A stretch of DNA of 64,000 bases from Phycisphaerales bacterium (GCA_035627955.1 DASPKU010000013.1:124001-188000); one strand, 5' to 3'. Positions 50,811-60,443 are shown, counted from the first letter of the stretch. Numbers and translations: made by a program. The notes: generated from the letters alone by a model not told the origin.

Positions 50811-53800
50811 TCAGCACGCCCCCCCGCCCAGCACCCGGAAGAAGCTCTCGATATCCGCATCCGTCCCGGTGTCCCCGTCAGCGTTGAAGTCCGCCCCGCC
50901 CTCGAAGCACTCGGCGCAGCAACTCCCGCCCAGACACGAGAAGAACGCCTCGATGTCCGCGTCCGTGCCGATGTCACCGTCGCCGTTGAAGTCGGCCGTG
51001 CCGCACCCGTTCTCATCCACCGCCAGCGTCGCCGCGTTGCTCGGGGCGCTCCCGCACCCGTTGCTCACAATGCAGTCGTACGACCCCGCTACGCCCGCCG
51101 CGGCCGGGTCGATCGTCAGCGTCGCCGTATCCACCCCGCTGTACGGCGGCGTATTGCTGATCGCCCCGCCGTTGTACCGCCACTGGTACGACAGCACCCC
51201 GCTACCCGACGCCGCCACCGTGAAGCTCGCCTGCGACCCCTCGTCAACCGTCACGTCCGAAGGATGCCCCGTCACCACCGGCGCGGTGTTCACGGCCAGC
51301 GTGGCCGCGGCACTGGGCACGCTCGTGCACCCGTTGGTCGCCACGCAGTCGTACGACCCCTGGCTCCCCGGTGTGATCGGGCTGACAGTCAGCGTCGTCC
51401 CTGTCTCGCCCGTCAGCTCGCTGCCGTTGAACCGCCACTGCAGCGTCGGCACCGGCGAGCCGCTCACGCTCACGCTGAACACCGCCGACGCCCCCACGCA
51501 CCCTTCCTGGCTCACCGGCCCGGAGATGAACTGCGGCGCGGAGTTCACCGTGACGAACACGCTCTGGCTGGTCGTGCTGTCGCACGCGTTCGTCAGCACG
51601 CAGTCGTAACTGCCCTGATCCCCCGCGCTCACGCTCGGGATGCTCAACGTCGCCGAGGTCTGCCCGCTCAGGTTGTTCCCGCCCTTGCGCCACTGGTACG
51701 TCGGGCTGGGCGACCCCGCACCGAGCACCGACACCGTCAGCGGCTGCCCCACGCACACCGTCTGCGGCGAGGGCTGGTTCACCACGCTCGGCGGCAGCTG
51801 CACCGTCAGTGTCGCCCCGTCGCTGGTCACGCTCCCGCAGCTGTTGCTCACGATGCAGGAGTACGTCGCCGCCGACGACTGCTGCACCGGATCAATGGTC
51901 AGGCTCGGCCCCGTGGCTCCCGCGATGTTCCCCTGCCCCTTCCGCCACTGATAGCTCGGCGAGGGCGAACCGCCCGCCACCACCGTGAACGTCACCGACC
52001 CGCCGAAGCACGCCGTCTGCGACGCCGGCTGGCTGGTGATCGCCACCGGCGTGCTGATCGACAGCGTCGCCGCCTGCGAGGTCGCCGGGCTGCCGCAGGC
52101 CCCCGACACCACGCAGTCGTACGCCCCCGCGTCGTTCCCGCTCACCGCTGGGATCGTGTACACCGACCCCGTCGCCCCGCCGATGTTCCCGCCGTTCTTC
52201 CGCCACTGGTACGTCAGCCCCGTCCCCGCCGCCCCCACCGAGAAGCTCGCCGGCGCCCCCGGGCACGCGCTGGTGTTCCCGGGCTGCCCCACGATCACCG
52301 GCCCGCTGCAACCCGTGATCGAGAAGTTCGCGTTGCTGATGTCGAAGTAGATGTTGTTCACCGCCTCGACCTTGATCCGCGCCTGGGTGGTGCTCACCCC
52401 CGGCACCGTGACCACCTCGCTCCCGTCATTGGGCGTTGAGGCCAGCACCACCGTCGGGAAGGTGTTGCCACCATCGGTCGACAGCAGGATCCGCACGCTG
52501 GCCGTGCTCACCGGCGCGGCGTTCGTCCCATTCACCGCCCACGTCACCGTCTGCTGGCTGCCCCCCGTCCAGCTCACGTTGGTGTTCGGGCTCGTTACCT
52601 GGAACGGCCCCGCGCTCGCCACCGTGACCACCATGTCGTCGCTGCCGAACCCGCCCGCCCCCGCGCGGTTGTCCCGCGTCGTCAGCCGGAAGTTCAGGGT
52701 CCGCGCCGCGTCCGGCAGGATCTCGCCCGGCGCGAACGTGTTCGCGATCAGGTTCGACACCCGAGGAATCGTTCGGGACGGGACCACCACCGGCGACCAC
52801 GACCGCATGATCGCCCCCGCCCCCGGATCACCGCTCGCCAGCGTGAACCCCGTGCTCCGCGTGTCCCGCTGCTCCCAGCAGTATGTGATCGCGTCGTTGT
52901 TCGCGTCCGCCCCCGTCCCCGTCAGCGTGAACGGCGTGCCGAACGGAATCGTGAAGTCCGCCCCCGCATTGGCGGTGGGGGCCGTGTTCCCCGTGCTCGT
53001 CGTCGCGTCGCAGCTCGAGCCCCCGCCGCTCGTCGTGAACGTCGTGATCTCCTGCATCGAGATGAACGAGAAGTACGCGTTGGAGTTCGCCTGCAGGTTG
53101 TCGCTCCCGCAGATCCCCGCGTACGCCATGATCGTCGACCCCGACCCCGGCTCATAGGCCGTGGACGCGCTGCGGTTCCCGCTGCAGCTCCCGCCCGAGC
53201 CGTTGAACGTGTGGTTCCCGCCGAACTGATGCCCCATCTCGTGGGCGACGTAATCGATCCAGAACGGGTCGCCATTGGGGGACGGCTGCCCCGTCACCCC
53301 CCGCGCCTTGTTCGTCGACGAGCACACCACCCCCAGCCCCGCGATCCCCCCGCCCGCCGTCGAGAACACGTGCCCGATGTCGTAGTTCGCGTTGCCGATA
53401 ACGTTCGTGCACGTGGTCTGGTTCTGCCCCAGCATCGTGCTTCCGTTGTTGTTCGTGTACGGGTCGCTGTTCGCGTTCGTGTAGATGATCGAGCTGTTGT
53501 TCGCTACCAGCGTGAGCCGGATGCCCAGCTCCGTCTCGTACACCCCCGTCACGCGGTTGATCGCCGTGACCACCGCCGCCTGACCCAGTGCCACCGTCCC
53601 GCCATGGAACGCCGTGTACTCGCCCGTCGCGGCGCACGCCAGCCGGTACGTCCGCAGCGGGTTGGCGTTCCGCGCCGCGTACGGATTGAACACCGCCTCT
53701 TCAAGCACCGTGGGCGTCTCGCTCGAGGGCGTCCCGCACGTCCACTCGTGCTGCTTGGTGTAGTCCCGCTTGTAATAAACCGCGTACAGCCCCGTGTTCC

Positions 53801-54272
53801 CCTTCGAGAAGGGATCGATGAACACGTCGCCGAAGGGCGACCGCACCATCGCGTGAAAACCCTGCGGCGTGCAGTCCAGCCGCACCGTCGCGTACGTGTC
53901 GTGCAGCCCCTTCCCGCTGAACGTGCGGATCTCCGGGAACTGCGCCGCCAGCCCCTCCTCCATCACCGGCGACTCAACCACCGCGAACTGCTGCGTGGAC
54001 CCGTCGGGCATGGGCAGCGTGATCGTCAGCGGGTTCGCCTCGGCCTCCCGCGTGAACTCCCGCGGCGCCGTGCGCAGCACCGCGACCATCCCCGCCATGT
54101 CCAGGCGCGCCGCCTGGAATACCTCCGGCCGGATCCACGCCTCCTCCGCCCGGTCCGCCTCCGTCACGCCCTCCAGCAGCGTCCACAGGCGCGTGGTCGC
54201 GTCCTGCTGCGCCACCGCGGCGTTCGCCACTACGAACAGAACACAGGCAACGCACCAGCTCAGCATGCGCAT
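50811..54272 (-). CDS. Large secreted reprolysin-like metalloprotease with Ig-like repeats and EF-hand tag
   Basis: A 1153-residue exported protein. A signal peptide (LSWCVACVLFVVANAAVAQ) and a propeptide-like region (to about 190) precede the metzincin protease domain (about 205-425), whose zinc site is HEMGHQFGGNH (His344, His348, His354) with a downstream Met-turn STIMAYAGICG. A beta domain follows (about 440-650), then five Ig-like repeats with a C...W...YxC pattern (TYQWRKGGNNLSG, GSYDCVLTN). The end has two DFNxDGDxGTDADIE loops and LGGGAC. AGGGG lies before the ATG at 54272. It is likely active outside the cell. Confidence 0.88.
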   Translation of the reverse strand: MRMLSWCVACVLFVVANAAVAQQDATTRLWTLLEGVTEADRAEEAWIRPEVFQAARLDMAGMVAVLRTAPREFTREAEANPLTITLPMPDGSTQQFAVVESPVMEEGLAAQFPEIRTFSGKGLHDTYATVRLDCTPQGFHAMVRSPFGDVFIDPFSKGNTGLYAVYYKRDYTKQHEWTCGTPSSETPTVLEEAVFNPYAARNANPLRTYRLACAATGEYTAFHGGTVALGQAAVVTAINRVTGVYETELGIRLTLVANNSSIIYTNANSDPYTNNNGSTMLGQNQTTCTNVIGNANYDIGHVFSTAGGGIAGLGVVCSSTNKARGVTGQPSPNGDPFWIDYVAHEMGHQFGGNHTFNGSGGSCSGNRSASTAYEPGSGSTIMAYAGICGSDNLQANSNAYFSFISMQEITTFTTSGGGSSCDATTSTGNTAPTANAGADFTIPFGTPFTLTGTGADANNDAITYCWEQRDTRSTGFTLASGDPGAGAIMRSWSPVVVPSRTIPRVSNLIANTFAPGEILPDAARTLNFRLTTRDNRAGAGGFGSDDMVVTVASAGPFQVTSPNTNVSWTGGSQQTVTWAVNGTNAAPVSTASVRILLSTDGGNTFPTVVLASTPNDGSEVVTVPGVSTTQARIKVEAVNNIYFDISNANFSITGCSGPVIVGQPGNTSACPGAPASFSVGAAGTGLTYQWRKNGGNIGGATGSVYTIPAVSGNDAGAYDCVVSGACGSPATSQAATLSISTPVAITSQPASQTACFGGSVTFTVVAGGSPSPSYQWRKGQGNIAGATGPSLTIDPVQQSSAATYSCIVSNSCGSVTSDGATLTVQLPPSVVNQPSPQTVCVGQPLTVSVLGAGSPSPTYQWRKGGNNLSGQTSATLSIPSVSAGDQGSYDCVLTNACDSTTSQSVFVTVNSAPQFISGPVSQEGCVGASAVFSVSVSGSPVPTLQWRFNGSELTGETGTTLTVSPITPGSQGSYDCVATNGCTSVPSAAATLAVNTAPVVTGHPSDVTVDEGSQASFTVAASGSGVLSYQWRYNGGAISNTPPYSGVDTATLTIDPAAAGVAGSYDCIVSNGCGSAPSNAATLAVDENGCGTADFNGDGDIGTDADIEAFFSCLGGSCCAECFEGGADFNADGDTGTDADIESFFRVLGGGAC

Positions 54273-54440
54273 GAACAGCACCCCTGCACCCACAAGCCAC
54301 CGCGGCGAACGCCGCACCCCGCGAAGCTACCGCGCCCGCCTCATTCCCACAATGAAAACTCCACCCCGCCCCGACCATGGCCCTCCACACGGTGATCGGC
54401 CCCGGAGCACCCCCTCGCGCCCACAAGCAGGGGATGGGCC

Positions 54441-54446
54441 CATAAT
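54441..54446 (+). promoter_or_regulatory. Leaderless -10 box CATAAT
   Basis: CATAAT, five bases before the ATG at 54452; no SD between. Confidence 0.45.
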
Positions 54447-54451
54447 CCTCC

Positions 54452-55129
54452 ATGCCCACCTACCTCATCACCGGAGCCTCCCGCGGCATCGGCGCCGAGC
54501 TCGTCCGCCAGCTCGCCGCCCGCAACGACACCGTCCTCGCCGGCGTCCGCCGCCCCGGCGCCCTCCCGCGCCACCCCAACATCCGCGAGCTCCAGCTCGA
54601 CGTCGCCGACCCCGCGTCCGTCGCCGCCCTCCCCGCCGCCCTCGCCAACCAGCCCATCGACGTCCTCATCAACAACGCCGGCGTCACCAGCGATGTCAAG
54701 AGCGTCGCCGACCTCACCTATGAAGAGCTCGAGCGCGTCTTCCGCATCAACGCCGTCGCCCCCATGATCGTCACCCGCGCCCTCCTCCCCAACCTCCGCG
54801 CCGGCCGCGCCAGGAAGATCATCAACATCAGCTCCATCATGGGCAGCCTCACCGACGCCGCCAGCAAGCCCGACGCTAAGAGCTACGCCTACCGCGCCAG
54901 CAAGTCCTGCCTCAACATGCTCACGATCTGCCTCGCAAACGAGCTCCGCAAGGACGGCTTCGCCTGCGCCGCCCTCCACCCCGGCTGGGTCCAGACCGAC
55001 ATGGGCGGCCAAGGCGCCCACCTCTCCCCCGAAGAATCCGTCCGCGGCCTCCTCCGCGTCATCGACTCCCTCACCGTCGCCCACACCGGCGCCTACCTCG
55101 ACCACACCGGCCGCCGCATGGACTGGTGA
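54452..55129 (+). CDS. SDR-family oxidoreductase
   Basis: A 225-residue classical short-chain dehydrogenase. The cofactor loop is TGASRGIG (7-14), with NNAG at 74-77, and the catalytic set is Ser127/128, Tyr147 and Lys151 (YRASK). The CAALHPGWVQTDMGG block after the core is typical of C-factor-like SDRs. The Arg after TGAS hints at NADP(H). Substrate unknown. A CATAAT box replaces an SD. Its stop codon abuts the GTG of the following small zinc-ribbon gene, so the two are coupled. Confidence 0.9.
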   Translation: MPTYLITGASRGIGAELVRQLAARNDTVLAGVRRPGALPRHPNIRELQLDVADPASVAALPAALANQPIDVLINNAGVTSDVKSVADLTYEELERVFRINAVAPMIVTRALLPNLRAGRARKIINISSIMGSLTDAASKPDAKSYAYRASKSCLNMLTICLANELRKDGFACAALHPGWVQTDMGGQGAHLSPEESVRGLLRVIDSLTVAHTGAYLDHTGRRMDW

Positions 55130-55330
55130 GTGATCGACTTCATCCTCACAAGCGTCGTTCTCGTCGGCGGCGCATTCGCGCTCATCTACTTCCTGCGCAT
55201 GGAGCGCCCCGTCCCCACCTCCGGCATCTGCAAAGCCTGCGGCTACGACCTCCAGGGGCTCACCCCCACCGCCCCCTGCCCCGAGTGCGGCCCAACCAGA
55301 GCAGAACGAGATCCCGCCTCGATGACTTGA
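55130..55330 (+). CDS. Small membrane protein with zinc ribbon
   Basis: A 66-residue protein. One N-terminal membrane helix (FILTSVVLVGGAFALIYFLR) is followed by a zinc ribbon CKACGYDLQGL...CPECG and a short polar tail. It starts with GTG directly after the TGA of the SDR gene, so translation is probably coupled. The ribbon is the same type as in the proteins at 9449 and 62431. Planctomycete genomes carry many such proteins; their role is unknown. Confidence 0.75.
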   Translation: MIDFILTSVVLVGGAFALIYFLRMERPVPTSGICKACGYDLQGLTPTAPCPECGPTRAERDPASMT

Positions 55331-55401
55331 TGCCTCATGCCTTGATGCCTCTCTTCCATCCGCCTCTTCCACGCTCAACCAGAAACGCGCTCAAGCCGCC
55401 T

Positions 55402-55428
55402 CCCCTCCGCGCCACCGCGCTTCCGCGA
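55402..55428. repeat. Single arm of the CTCGCGGAG repeat family
   Basis: CTCCGCGCCACCGCGCTTCC followed by GCGAGA is a diverged, unpaired member of the family at 6384 and 12202. It follows TGATGCCT-type short repeats at 55321-55352. Confidence 0.45.
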
Positions 55429-55438
55429 GACCCATTCC

Positions 55439-55444
55439 TATACT
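55439..55444 (+). promoter_or_regulatory. -10 box TATACT of aspS
   Basis: TATACT 29 bases before the aspS ATG, giving a leader of about 20 bases with GAAAGG as SD. Confidence 0.4.
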
Positions 55445-55473
55445 CCGCCCCCTCTCCGAAAGGCCCACGCCCC

Positions 55474-57330
55474 ATGCTCCTCCGCTCCCACACCTGCGGC
55501 CAGCTCCGCGATGAACACGCCGGCCAGACCGTCACCCTCAACGGCTGGGTCCACGCCTACCGCGACCACGGCAACCTCGTCTTCATCGACCTCCGCGACC
55601 GCTTCGGCATCACGCAGGTCGTCTTCGAAAAAGAGTCCATGGCCCCCGCCGTGCTCGAGCTCGGCAGCAAGCTCCGCAACGAGGACGTCGTCGCCATCAA
55701 GGGCAGCGTCCGCAAGCGCGCCGGCACCCCCAACAACAAGATCCCAACCGGCACCATCGAGGTCGTCGCCAGCGAGCTCGAGCTCCTCAACAAGACCGAC
55801 AACCCGCCCTTCCTCCCTGACGAAGGCTCGGGCCAGAAGCTCGCCAACGAGGAGCTCCGCCTCACCTACCGCTACGTGGACCTCCGCCGCCCCCAGATGC
55901 AGAAGGTCCTCGCCACCCGCCACAAGCTCTACCAGGTCACCCGCAAGTACTTCGACGAGAACGGCTTCCTCGAGATCGAGACGCCCATCCTCTACAAGTC
56001 CACCCCCGAGGGCGCCCGCGAGTTCCTCGTGCCCTCCCGCCACGTCCCCGGCACCTTCTACGCCCTGCCCCAGTCCCCCCAGCTCTTCAAGCAGATCCTC
56101 ATGGTCAGCGGCTGCGACCGCTACATGCAGATCTGCCGCTGCTTCCGCGACGAGGACCCCCGCGCCGACCGCCAGGCCGAGTTCACGCAGATCGACCTGG
56201 AGATGTCCTTCGTCCGCCGCGAGCAGGTCATGCAGATGATGGAGGGCTTCATCCGCCGCCTCTGGAAGGAGATGGCCAACGTCGATGTGCCCCCCATGCA
56301 GCGCATGACCTACCGCGAGGCCATGGAGCGCTTCGGCATCGACCGCCCCGACACCCGCTACGGCCTCGAGATCCGCGACATCTCGACCATCGCCGCCAAG
56401 ATGGACCTGGGCTTTTTCAAGGAGACCCTCGCCAAGGGTCAGGACGCCCCCAAGTACTCAAGCCGCCGCGGCGTCGTCAAGGCCATCCTCGTCCCCGGCG
56501 GCGCCGAGAAGCTCTCCCGCAAGATGACCGACGGCTACACGCCCTTCGTCGCCGGCTTTGGCGCGGGCGGCGTCGCCGTCGTCAAGATGAACGCCGCCGG
56601 AGCCTTCGAGACCGGTATCGCCAAGTTCGCCGAGCCAGTGAAAGCCGAGCTCGTCGAAGCCCTCGGCATCAAGCCCGGCGACGCCGTGCTCTTCGTCGCC
56701 GATACCTACAACGTCGCCACCAAGGCACTCGGCGAGCTCCGCCAGAAGGTCGCCCGCGACATGGGCCTCGTGCCCAAGCCCGGCGCCGAGGGCGGCCCGT
56801 GGAACTTCCTCTGGGTCGTTGACTTCCCCATGTTCGAGCGCGACAAGCAAACCGGCCGCTGGGTCGCCATGCACCACCCCTTCACCAGCCCCAACGACGA
56901 TCAGCTCGAGGCCTTCGTCAAGGCGGACGTCAACGACGAGGACACCATCGCCTCCATCGTCTCCGCCGGCTACGACATCGTCCTCAACGGCCAGGAAATC
57001 GCCGGCGGCTCCATCCGCATCCACAACCAGGAAGTCCAGTCCAAGGTCTTCCAGCTCCTGGGCCTCACCCCCGAGTCCGCCCGCGAGAAGTTCTCCTTCC
57101 TCCTCGAGGCCCTCCGCTACGGCGCTCCCCCGCACGGCGGCGTCGCCTTCGGCCTCGACCGCCTCGTCATGAACTTCGTCGGCACCGACAACATCCGCGA
57201 CGTCATCGCCTTCCCCAAGACCCAGACCGGCGCCGACCTCATGACCAAGGCCCCCAGCTTCGTCCCCCCCGACCAGCTGAGGGAGGTCCACGTCGCCAGC
57301 ATCGCAACCGCCCCCGCGAACAAGGCGTAA
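55474..57330 (+). CDS. aspS: Aspartyl-tRNA synthetase
   Basis: A 618-residue bacterial-type class IIb synthetase. The N-terminal OB fold is TVTLNGWVHAYRDHGNLVFI. Motif 2 is CFRDEDPRADRQAEFTQIDL, the GAD insertion domain lies at about 300-410, and motif 3 is FGLDRLVM. The residue after RD in the anticodon domain is His (YRDHG), which in characterised enzymes goes with relaxed, non-discriminating charging of tRNA(Asn); the presence of GatCAB cannot be checked here. Start at 55474; the open frame upstream contains a repeat. TATACT and GAAAGG precede it. Confidence 0.96.
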   Translation: MLLRSHTCGQLRDEHAGQTVTLNGWVHAYRDHGNLVFIDLRDRFGITQVVFEKESMAPAVLELGSKLRNEDVVAIKGSVRKRAGTPNNKIPTGTIEVVASELELLNKTDNPPFLPDEGSGQKLANEELRLTYRYVDLRRPQMQKVLATRHKLYQVTRKYFDENGFLEIETPILYKSTPEGAREFLVPSRHVPGTFYALPQSPQLFKQILMVSGCDRYMQICRCFRDEDPRADRQAEFTQIDLEMSFVRREQVMQMMEGFIRRLWKEMANVDVPPMQRMTYREAMERFGIDRPDTRYGLEIRDISTIAAKMDLGFFKETLAKGQDAPKYSSRRGVVKAILVPGGAEKLSRKMTDGYTPFVAGFGAGGVAVVKMNAAGAFETGIAKFAEPVKAELVEALGIKPGDAVLFVADTYNVATKALGELRQKVARDMGLVPKPGAEGGPWNFLWVVDFPMFERDKQTGRWVAMHHPFTSPNDDQLEAFVKADVNDEDTIASIVSAGYDIVLNGQEIAGGSIRIHNQEVQSKVFQLLGLTPESAREKFSFLLEALRYGAPPHGGVAFGLDRLVMNFVGTDNIRDVIAFPKTQTGADLMTKAPSFVPPDQLREVHVASIATAPANKA

Positions 57331-57384
57331 GCCGGTCAGCTACTGGTGATGGAGACGCGACGGACCGCTTCTGGGGAGCACCGG

Positions 57385-58200
57385 GTGACGAAGGCAGCGA
57401 CGGACCAGCCACGCACGGATGCAGTGGACCTTCTGAGCGAAGAGTCCCGCTTCGGCGACAGCCTCAAGCGCGACCACCCAGCCCTCTGGTGGACCACCCT
57501 CGTCGGCCCCTTCGCCCTCACCGGCGCCGCCCTCGTCGTCCTCGGCCTCCACCGGGGCTACGAGTGGATGCTCCAGCTCATCGGCACCGCCGCCGTCACC
57601 TTCTTCGGCCTGGGCCGCTTCGTCATCCTCCTTGGCAAGGACGGCGGCGGCATCCACCCCGAAGACGCCGCCGAGCAGGCCGAGCGCGCCCGCTTCTCCT
57701 TCTTCACCGCCATGGAGCTCTTCGGCCTCGTCACATGGATGGACGTCTGCGCGGGCGTCCTCCTGGTCTGCCACGCCGGCTTCCTTTTCAAGATTCCCAA
57801 GCTCGGCCCCGCCCTGCTCAAAGTCCGCGGCGAGGGCGAGTTCTTCATGCGCTACCAGCCCTGGATCCGCCGCTTCACCTTCGCCGGCCTCACCCTCTTC
57901 GTCATGATCCCCGTCGCCGCCACCGGCTCCGTCGGCGCCGCCATCATCGGCCGCCTCCTGGGCATGACCCGCAAGGCCACCCTCCTCGCCATCCTCGCCG
58001 GCACCCTCATCGGCAACGGCCTTATCTACCTCCTCGGCCGTCACCTCGTCCGACACATCCCCTTCTTTGACCCCAGCAACCCGCTCAACCTCCTTGCGGG
58101 CGTCGGCGTCATCCTCCTCATCGTGCTGCTGCTCGGCTGGCGCTACAAGAAGCTCAAGGCCCGCTACACCGCCTCCGGCGACCTCCGCAAGGCCGCGTAA
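57385..58200 (+). CDS. Small multidrug-export (COG2426) family membrane protein
   Basis: A 271-residue integral membrane protein with at least five hydrophobic helices (TLVGPFALTGAALVVLGL, LIGTAAVTFFGLGRFVILLG, WMDVCAGVLLVCHAGFLF, AGLTLFVMIPVAATGSVG, LLAGVGVILLIVLLLGW). The block MIPVAATGSVGAAIIGRLLG followed by TLIGNGLIYLLG is characteristic of the Sm_multidrug_ex family, whose transport activity has little proof. The GTG at 57385 is preferred because GGGGAG lies eight bases upstream; an ATG at 57349 is also in frame. It follows aspS by about 50 bases on the same strand. Confidence 0.78.
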   Translation: MTKAATDQPRTDAVDLLSEESRFGDSLKRDHPALWWTTLVGPFALTGAALVVLGLHRGYEWMLQLIGTAAVTFFGLGRFVILLGKDGGGIHPEDAAEQAERARFSFFTAMELFGLVTWMDVCAGVLLVCHAGFLFKIPKLGPALLKVRGEGEFFMRYQPWIRRFTFAGLTLFVMIPVAATGSVGAAIIGRLLGMTRKATLLAILAGTLIGNGLIYLLGRHLVRHIPFFDPSNPLNLLAGVGVILLIVLLLGWRYKKLKARYTASGDLRKAA

Positions 58201-58403
58201 GCGCGCTCCTCTTCATTCCTCTGCCCTCCTCTGCGGTCCCCCCCGCTCGGGCCGCAGCCGCGCGCCCATTGCACAAATCCACCAACTCCATCAAATTGAG
58301 CACTTCACCAAGTGCCGCTCCCGTAGCTACTTGCGCCATGGCCCCGCGCCCACTTTCTCCTTGACGATTACTGGCATTTCTGGGAACCTGTGCCTGCCGC
58401 ATC

Positions 58404-58462
58404 GGGTTTCCGCCCCGCGCGGCAGAGAGAGCACAGCGCCCGCGACCGGGTTTCCGCCCCGC
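58404..58462 (+). repeat. Direct repeat GGGTTTCCGCCCCGC in a gene leader
   Basis: Two identical 15-base copies (58404-58418 and 58448-58462), 44 bases apart, upstream of the PEP-CTERM-like gene. Possible binding sites. The gap 58201-58400 also contains CTCCTCTGCGG-type repeat text. Confidence 0.5.
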
Positions 58463-58489
58463 TCGCGTGCCCCGGGAGAGAGGCAAGAC

Positions 58490-59227
58490 ATGCGCACCAC
58501 CACCCTGGCCACACTGGCCGCAATGACACTCGCCGCGGGCTCCGCCCTCGCCGACGTCGTCGGCAACCCCCTGACCATCACCGCCACCACCGCCAGCGGC
58601 CTTTCCGCCACCTGGACCCTCACGCCCGGCATGGGCGAGTGGTCCAACAACGGCCAGGACTGGTCCTTCACCAGCGGCAGCACCTGGCGCCGCGAGTTCT
58701 GGGCCGGGGGCCAGCTCCTGGGCGGCCTCAGCAGCCTCAGCATGAACCTGATCGGCGACCCGCAGGTGCACGTGAACTTCACCACCTTCGGCGGCAGCGT
58801 CCCCGCCACCTTCACCTTCTCCTCCGCCCTGCTCACCTTCGCCCCCATCACCGGCGGCACCGCCGACGCCTCCGCCGGCATCACCCTGGCCGACATCGAC
58901 GGCGACGCCCTCTCCTACGTGAACCCCACCAGCCCCGGCAACGGCATCTACCGCGCCACCTTCAACGGCATGGACCCTGCCGGCACCAACTACACCTCCT
59001 TCTTCAACTCCGGTTTCACCGCCTCGGGCCTGGGCGGCTCCACCTCCGACAGCTTCGGGCCCACCACCGTGCCCTACAGCGTCAGCAGCATGAGCGCCCA
59101 GTTCTCCTTCGTCCTGTCACCCAACGACCTCGCCAGCGGCACCAGCCAGTTCCGCCTCGTCCCCACCCCCGGCGCCGCCGGCGTGCTGGGCCTGGGGCTG
59201 CTGGCCGTCGCCCGCCGCCGCCGATAA
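58490..59227 (+). CDS. PEP-CTERM-like secreted protein
   Basis: A 245-residue exported protein. Signal peptide MRTTTLATLAAMTLAAGSALA, then a beta-rich mature part (LTITATTASGLSATWTLTPG). The C-terminal sorting signal is a VPTPG motif, helix AAGVLGLGLLAVA and RRRR at the stop. The segment before it, SPNDLASGTSQFRLVPTPG, is shared with the next gene (ANDSASGTSLLRAVPTPG). GGGAGAGAGG precedes the ATG. Proteins of this kind are processed by exosortase-type transpeptidases and exported, often with exopolysaccharide; no exosortase lies in the window. Confidence 0.78.
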   Translation: MRTTTLATLAAMTLAAGSALADVVGNPLTITATTASGLSATWTLTPGMGEWSNNGQDWSFTSGSTWRREFWAGGQLLGGLSSLSMNLIGDPQVHVNFTTFGGSVPATFTFSSALLTFAPITGGTADASAGITLADIDGDALSYVNPTSPGNGIYRATFNGMDPAGTNYTSFFNSGFTASGLGGSTSDSFGPTTVPYSVSSMSAQFSFVLSPNDLASGTSQFRLVPTPGAAGVLGLGLLAVARRRR

Positions 59228-59242
59228 GACCGCATCGCCACA

Positions 59243-59261
59243 CAGGCGGGGGCCTGTTTTT
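59243..59261 (+). terminator. Weak terminator/attenuator between PEP-CTERM-like genes
   Basis: CAGGC, loop GGGG, GCCTG, TTTTT. The short stem may allow read-through into the next gene. Confidence 0.5.
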
Positions 59262-59278
59262 CCGGGAGAGAGACCACC

Positions 59279-60007
59279 ATGACCACGACCCTCAAGCTGA
59301 CCACCCTCGCCGCGCTTATCACGCTCACCGCCTCTGCGGGTGCTGCCATCGTCGGCGAGCCCGTCACCGTCCGCGTGCAGAGTTCGCTCGGTCAGGCCAG
59401 CTTCACCGTCCTGCTCCCCCAGGGCACCTACAACCCCGCCGCGGGCACCTTCTCCTACTCCCTCCCCTCCAGCATCGACCTCATCGACACCAGCAATGGC
59501 CGCACCATCGCCATCCTCGACGGTCTCACCGTCGGCTTCCAGGAGGACGGTTTCGGTCAGATCCCCCGCACCGCCCTGGGCTTTGCCCTCCGCGCCGGCA
59601 ACGCCAACACCAGCATCAGCATCTTCTCCGCCCATAACACGCTCTCACCCCTCTCCCGCACCGCCGCGGGCATCGCCTCCATGACTCTCACCGACCTCGG
59701 CGGCGCCCCCGGCGCCTCGATGGTCGGCAACATGATGACCGAGTGGTGGTTCGAGGGCCGTCTGGGCGACCTCATCTTCGTGGGCTGGGACGGCCAGACC
59801 GCCGGCCCCGGCCTCACGTCCAACCAGACCATCACCTGCCCCGTTGTGCCCCCCTTCGGCATCTCCGAGCTCTTTAGCCAGTACGGCTTCGACCTCTCCG
59901 CCAACGACTCCGCCAGCGGCACCAGCCTCCTCCGCGCCGTCCCCACCCCCGGCGCCGTCTCCCTCCTCGCCCTCGCCGGCCTCGCCACCACGCGCCGCCG
60001 CCGCTGA
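59279..60007 (+). CDS. PEP-CTERM-like secreted protein
   Basis: A 242-residue exported protein, paralogous in tail to the preceding gene. Signal MTTTLKLTTLAALITLTASA then a beta-rich mature domain (FTVLLPQGTYNPAAGTFSYS, MMTEWWFEGRLGDLIFVGWD). The end has VPTPG, helix VSLLALAGLATT and RRRR. GGGAGAGAG precedes the ATG as in its neighbour. A strong terminator follows. Role unknown; probably surface or matrix. Confidence 0.77.
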   Translation: MTTTLKLTTLAALITLTASAGAAIVGEPVTVRVQSSLGQASFTVLLPQGTYNPAAGTFSYSLPSSIDLIDTSNGRTIAILDGLTVGFQEDGFGQIPRTALGFALRAGNANTSISIFSAHNTLSPLSRTAAGIASMTLTDLGGAPGASMVGNMMTEWWFEGRLGDLIFVGWDGQTAGPGLTSNQTITCPVVPPFGISELFSQYGFDLSANDSASGTSLLRAVPTPGAVSLLALAGLATTRRRR

Positions 60008-60038
60008 CCCCAAACGAACACAACAACTGACAGGGGTG

Positions 60039-60074
60039 AAACCGGACGGCTGTGGGGGCCGTCCGGTTTTTCGT
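60039..60074 (+). terminator. Intrinsic terminator after the PEP-CTERM-like pair
   Basis: AAACCGGACGGC pairs with GCCGTCCGGTTT (60039-60069), followed by TTCGTTTTG. Confidence 0.88.
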
Positions 60075-60443
60075 TTTGCTTCCCCTGGGTACTCCGCGGC
60101 GGCTCTTCGTTACGCCCGCGAACCTCATCCACCCCATCGACCGCGCACCGTGCTACAACCGTGTCCCGTGGCACGACCGTGCTCTGACGTCGTGGGCTCC
60201 GCGCCCGCACCACCGCCAACCTACGACCGTCAATGCACACCCGTGCCACAACAGTCAACGGCCGACCCACTGGTGTCGGGCAAGCACCGCCCGGTTAGCG
60301 GAGAGCTCTCACCGGACACCTTCGCGGAGCGTCCCAAATGGTTTTGCCCTTCCCCGCGCCACCGCCACCACACTCGGGCCAAATCACGGCGAGTGGAACC
60401 AGACCCAACGTCCGCGGAAATGGCCGTTCTCAGCATCACACGC
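60070..60443. other. Gene-free stretch with scattered ACCGT motifs
   Basis: No credible gene on either strand. Between 60142 and 60255 there are four loose copies of a CACRACCGT-like motif (for example CTACAACCGTG and GCACGACCGTG), recalling the core of the 21-bp array at 11012. I do not see a function. Confidence 0.3.
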
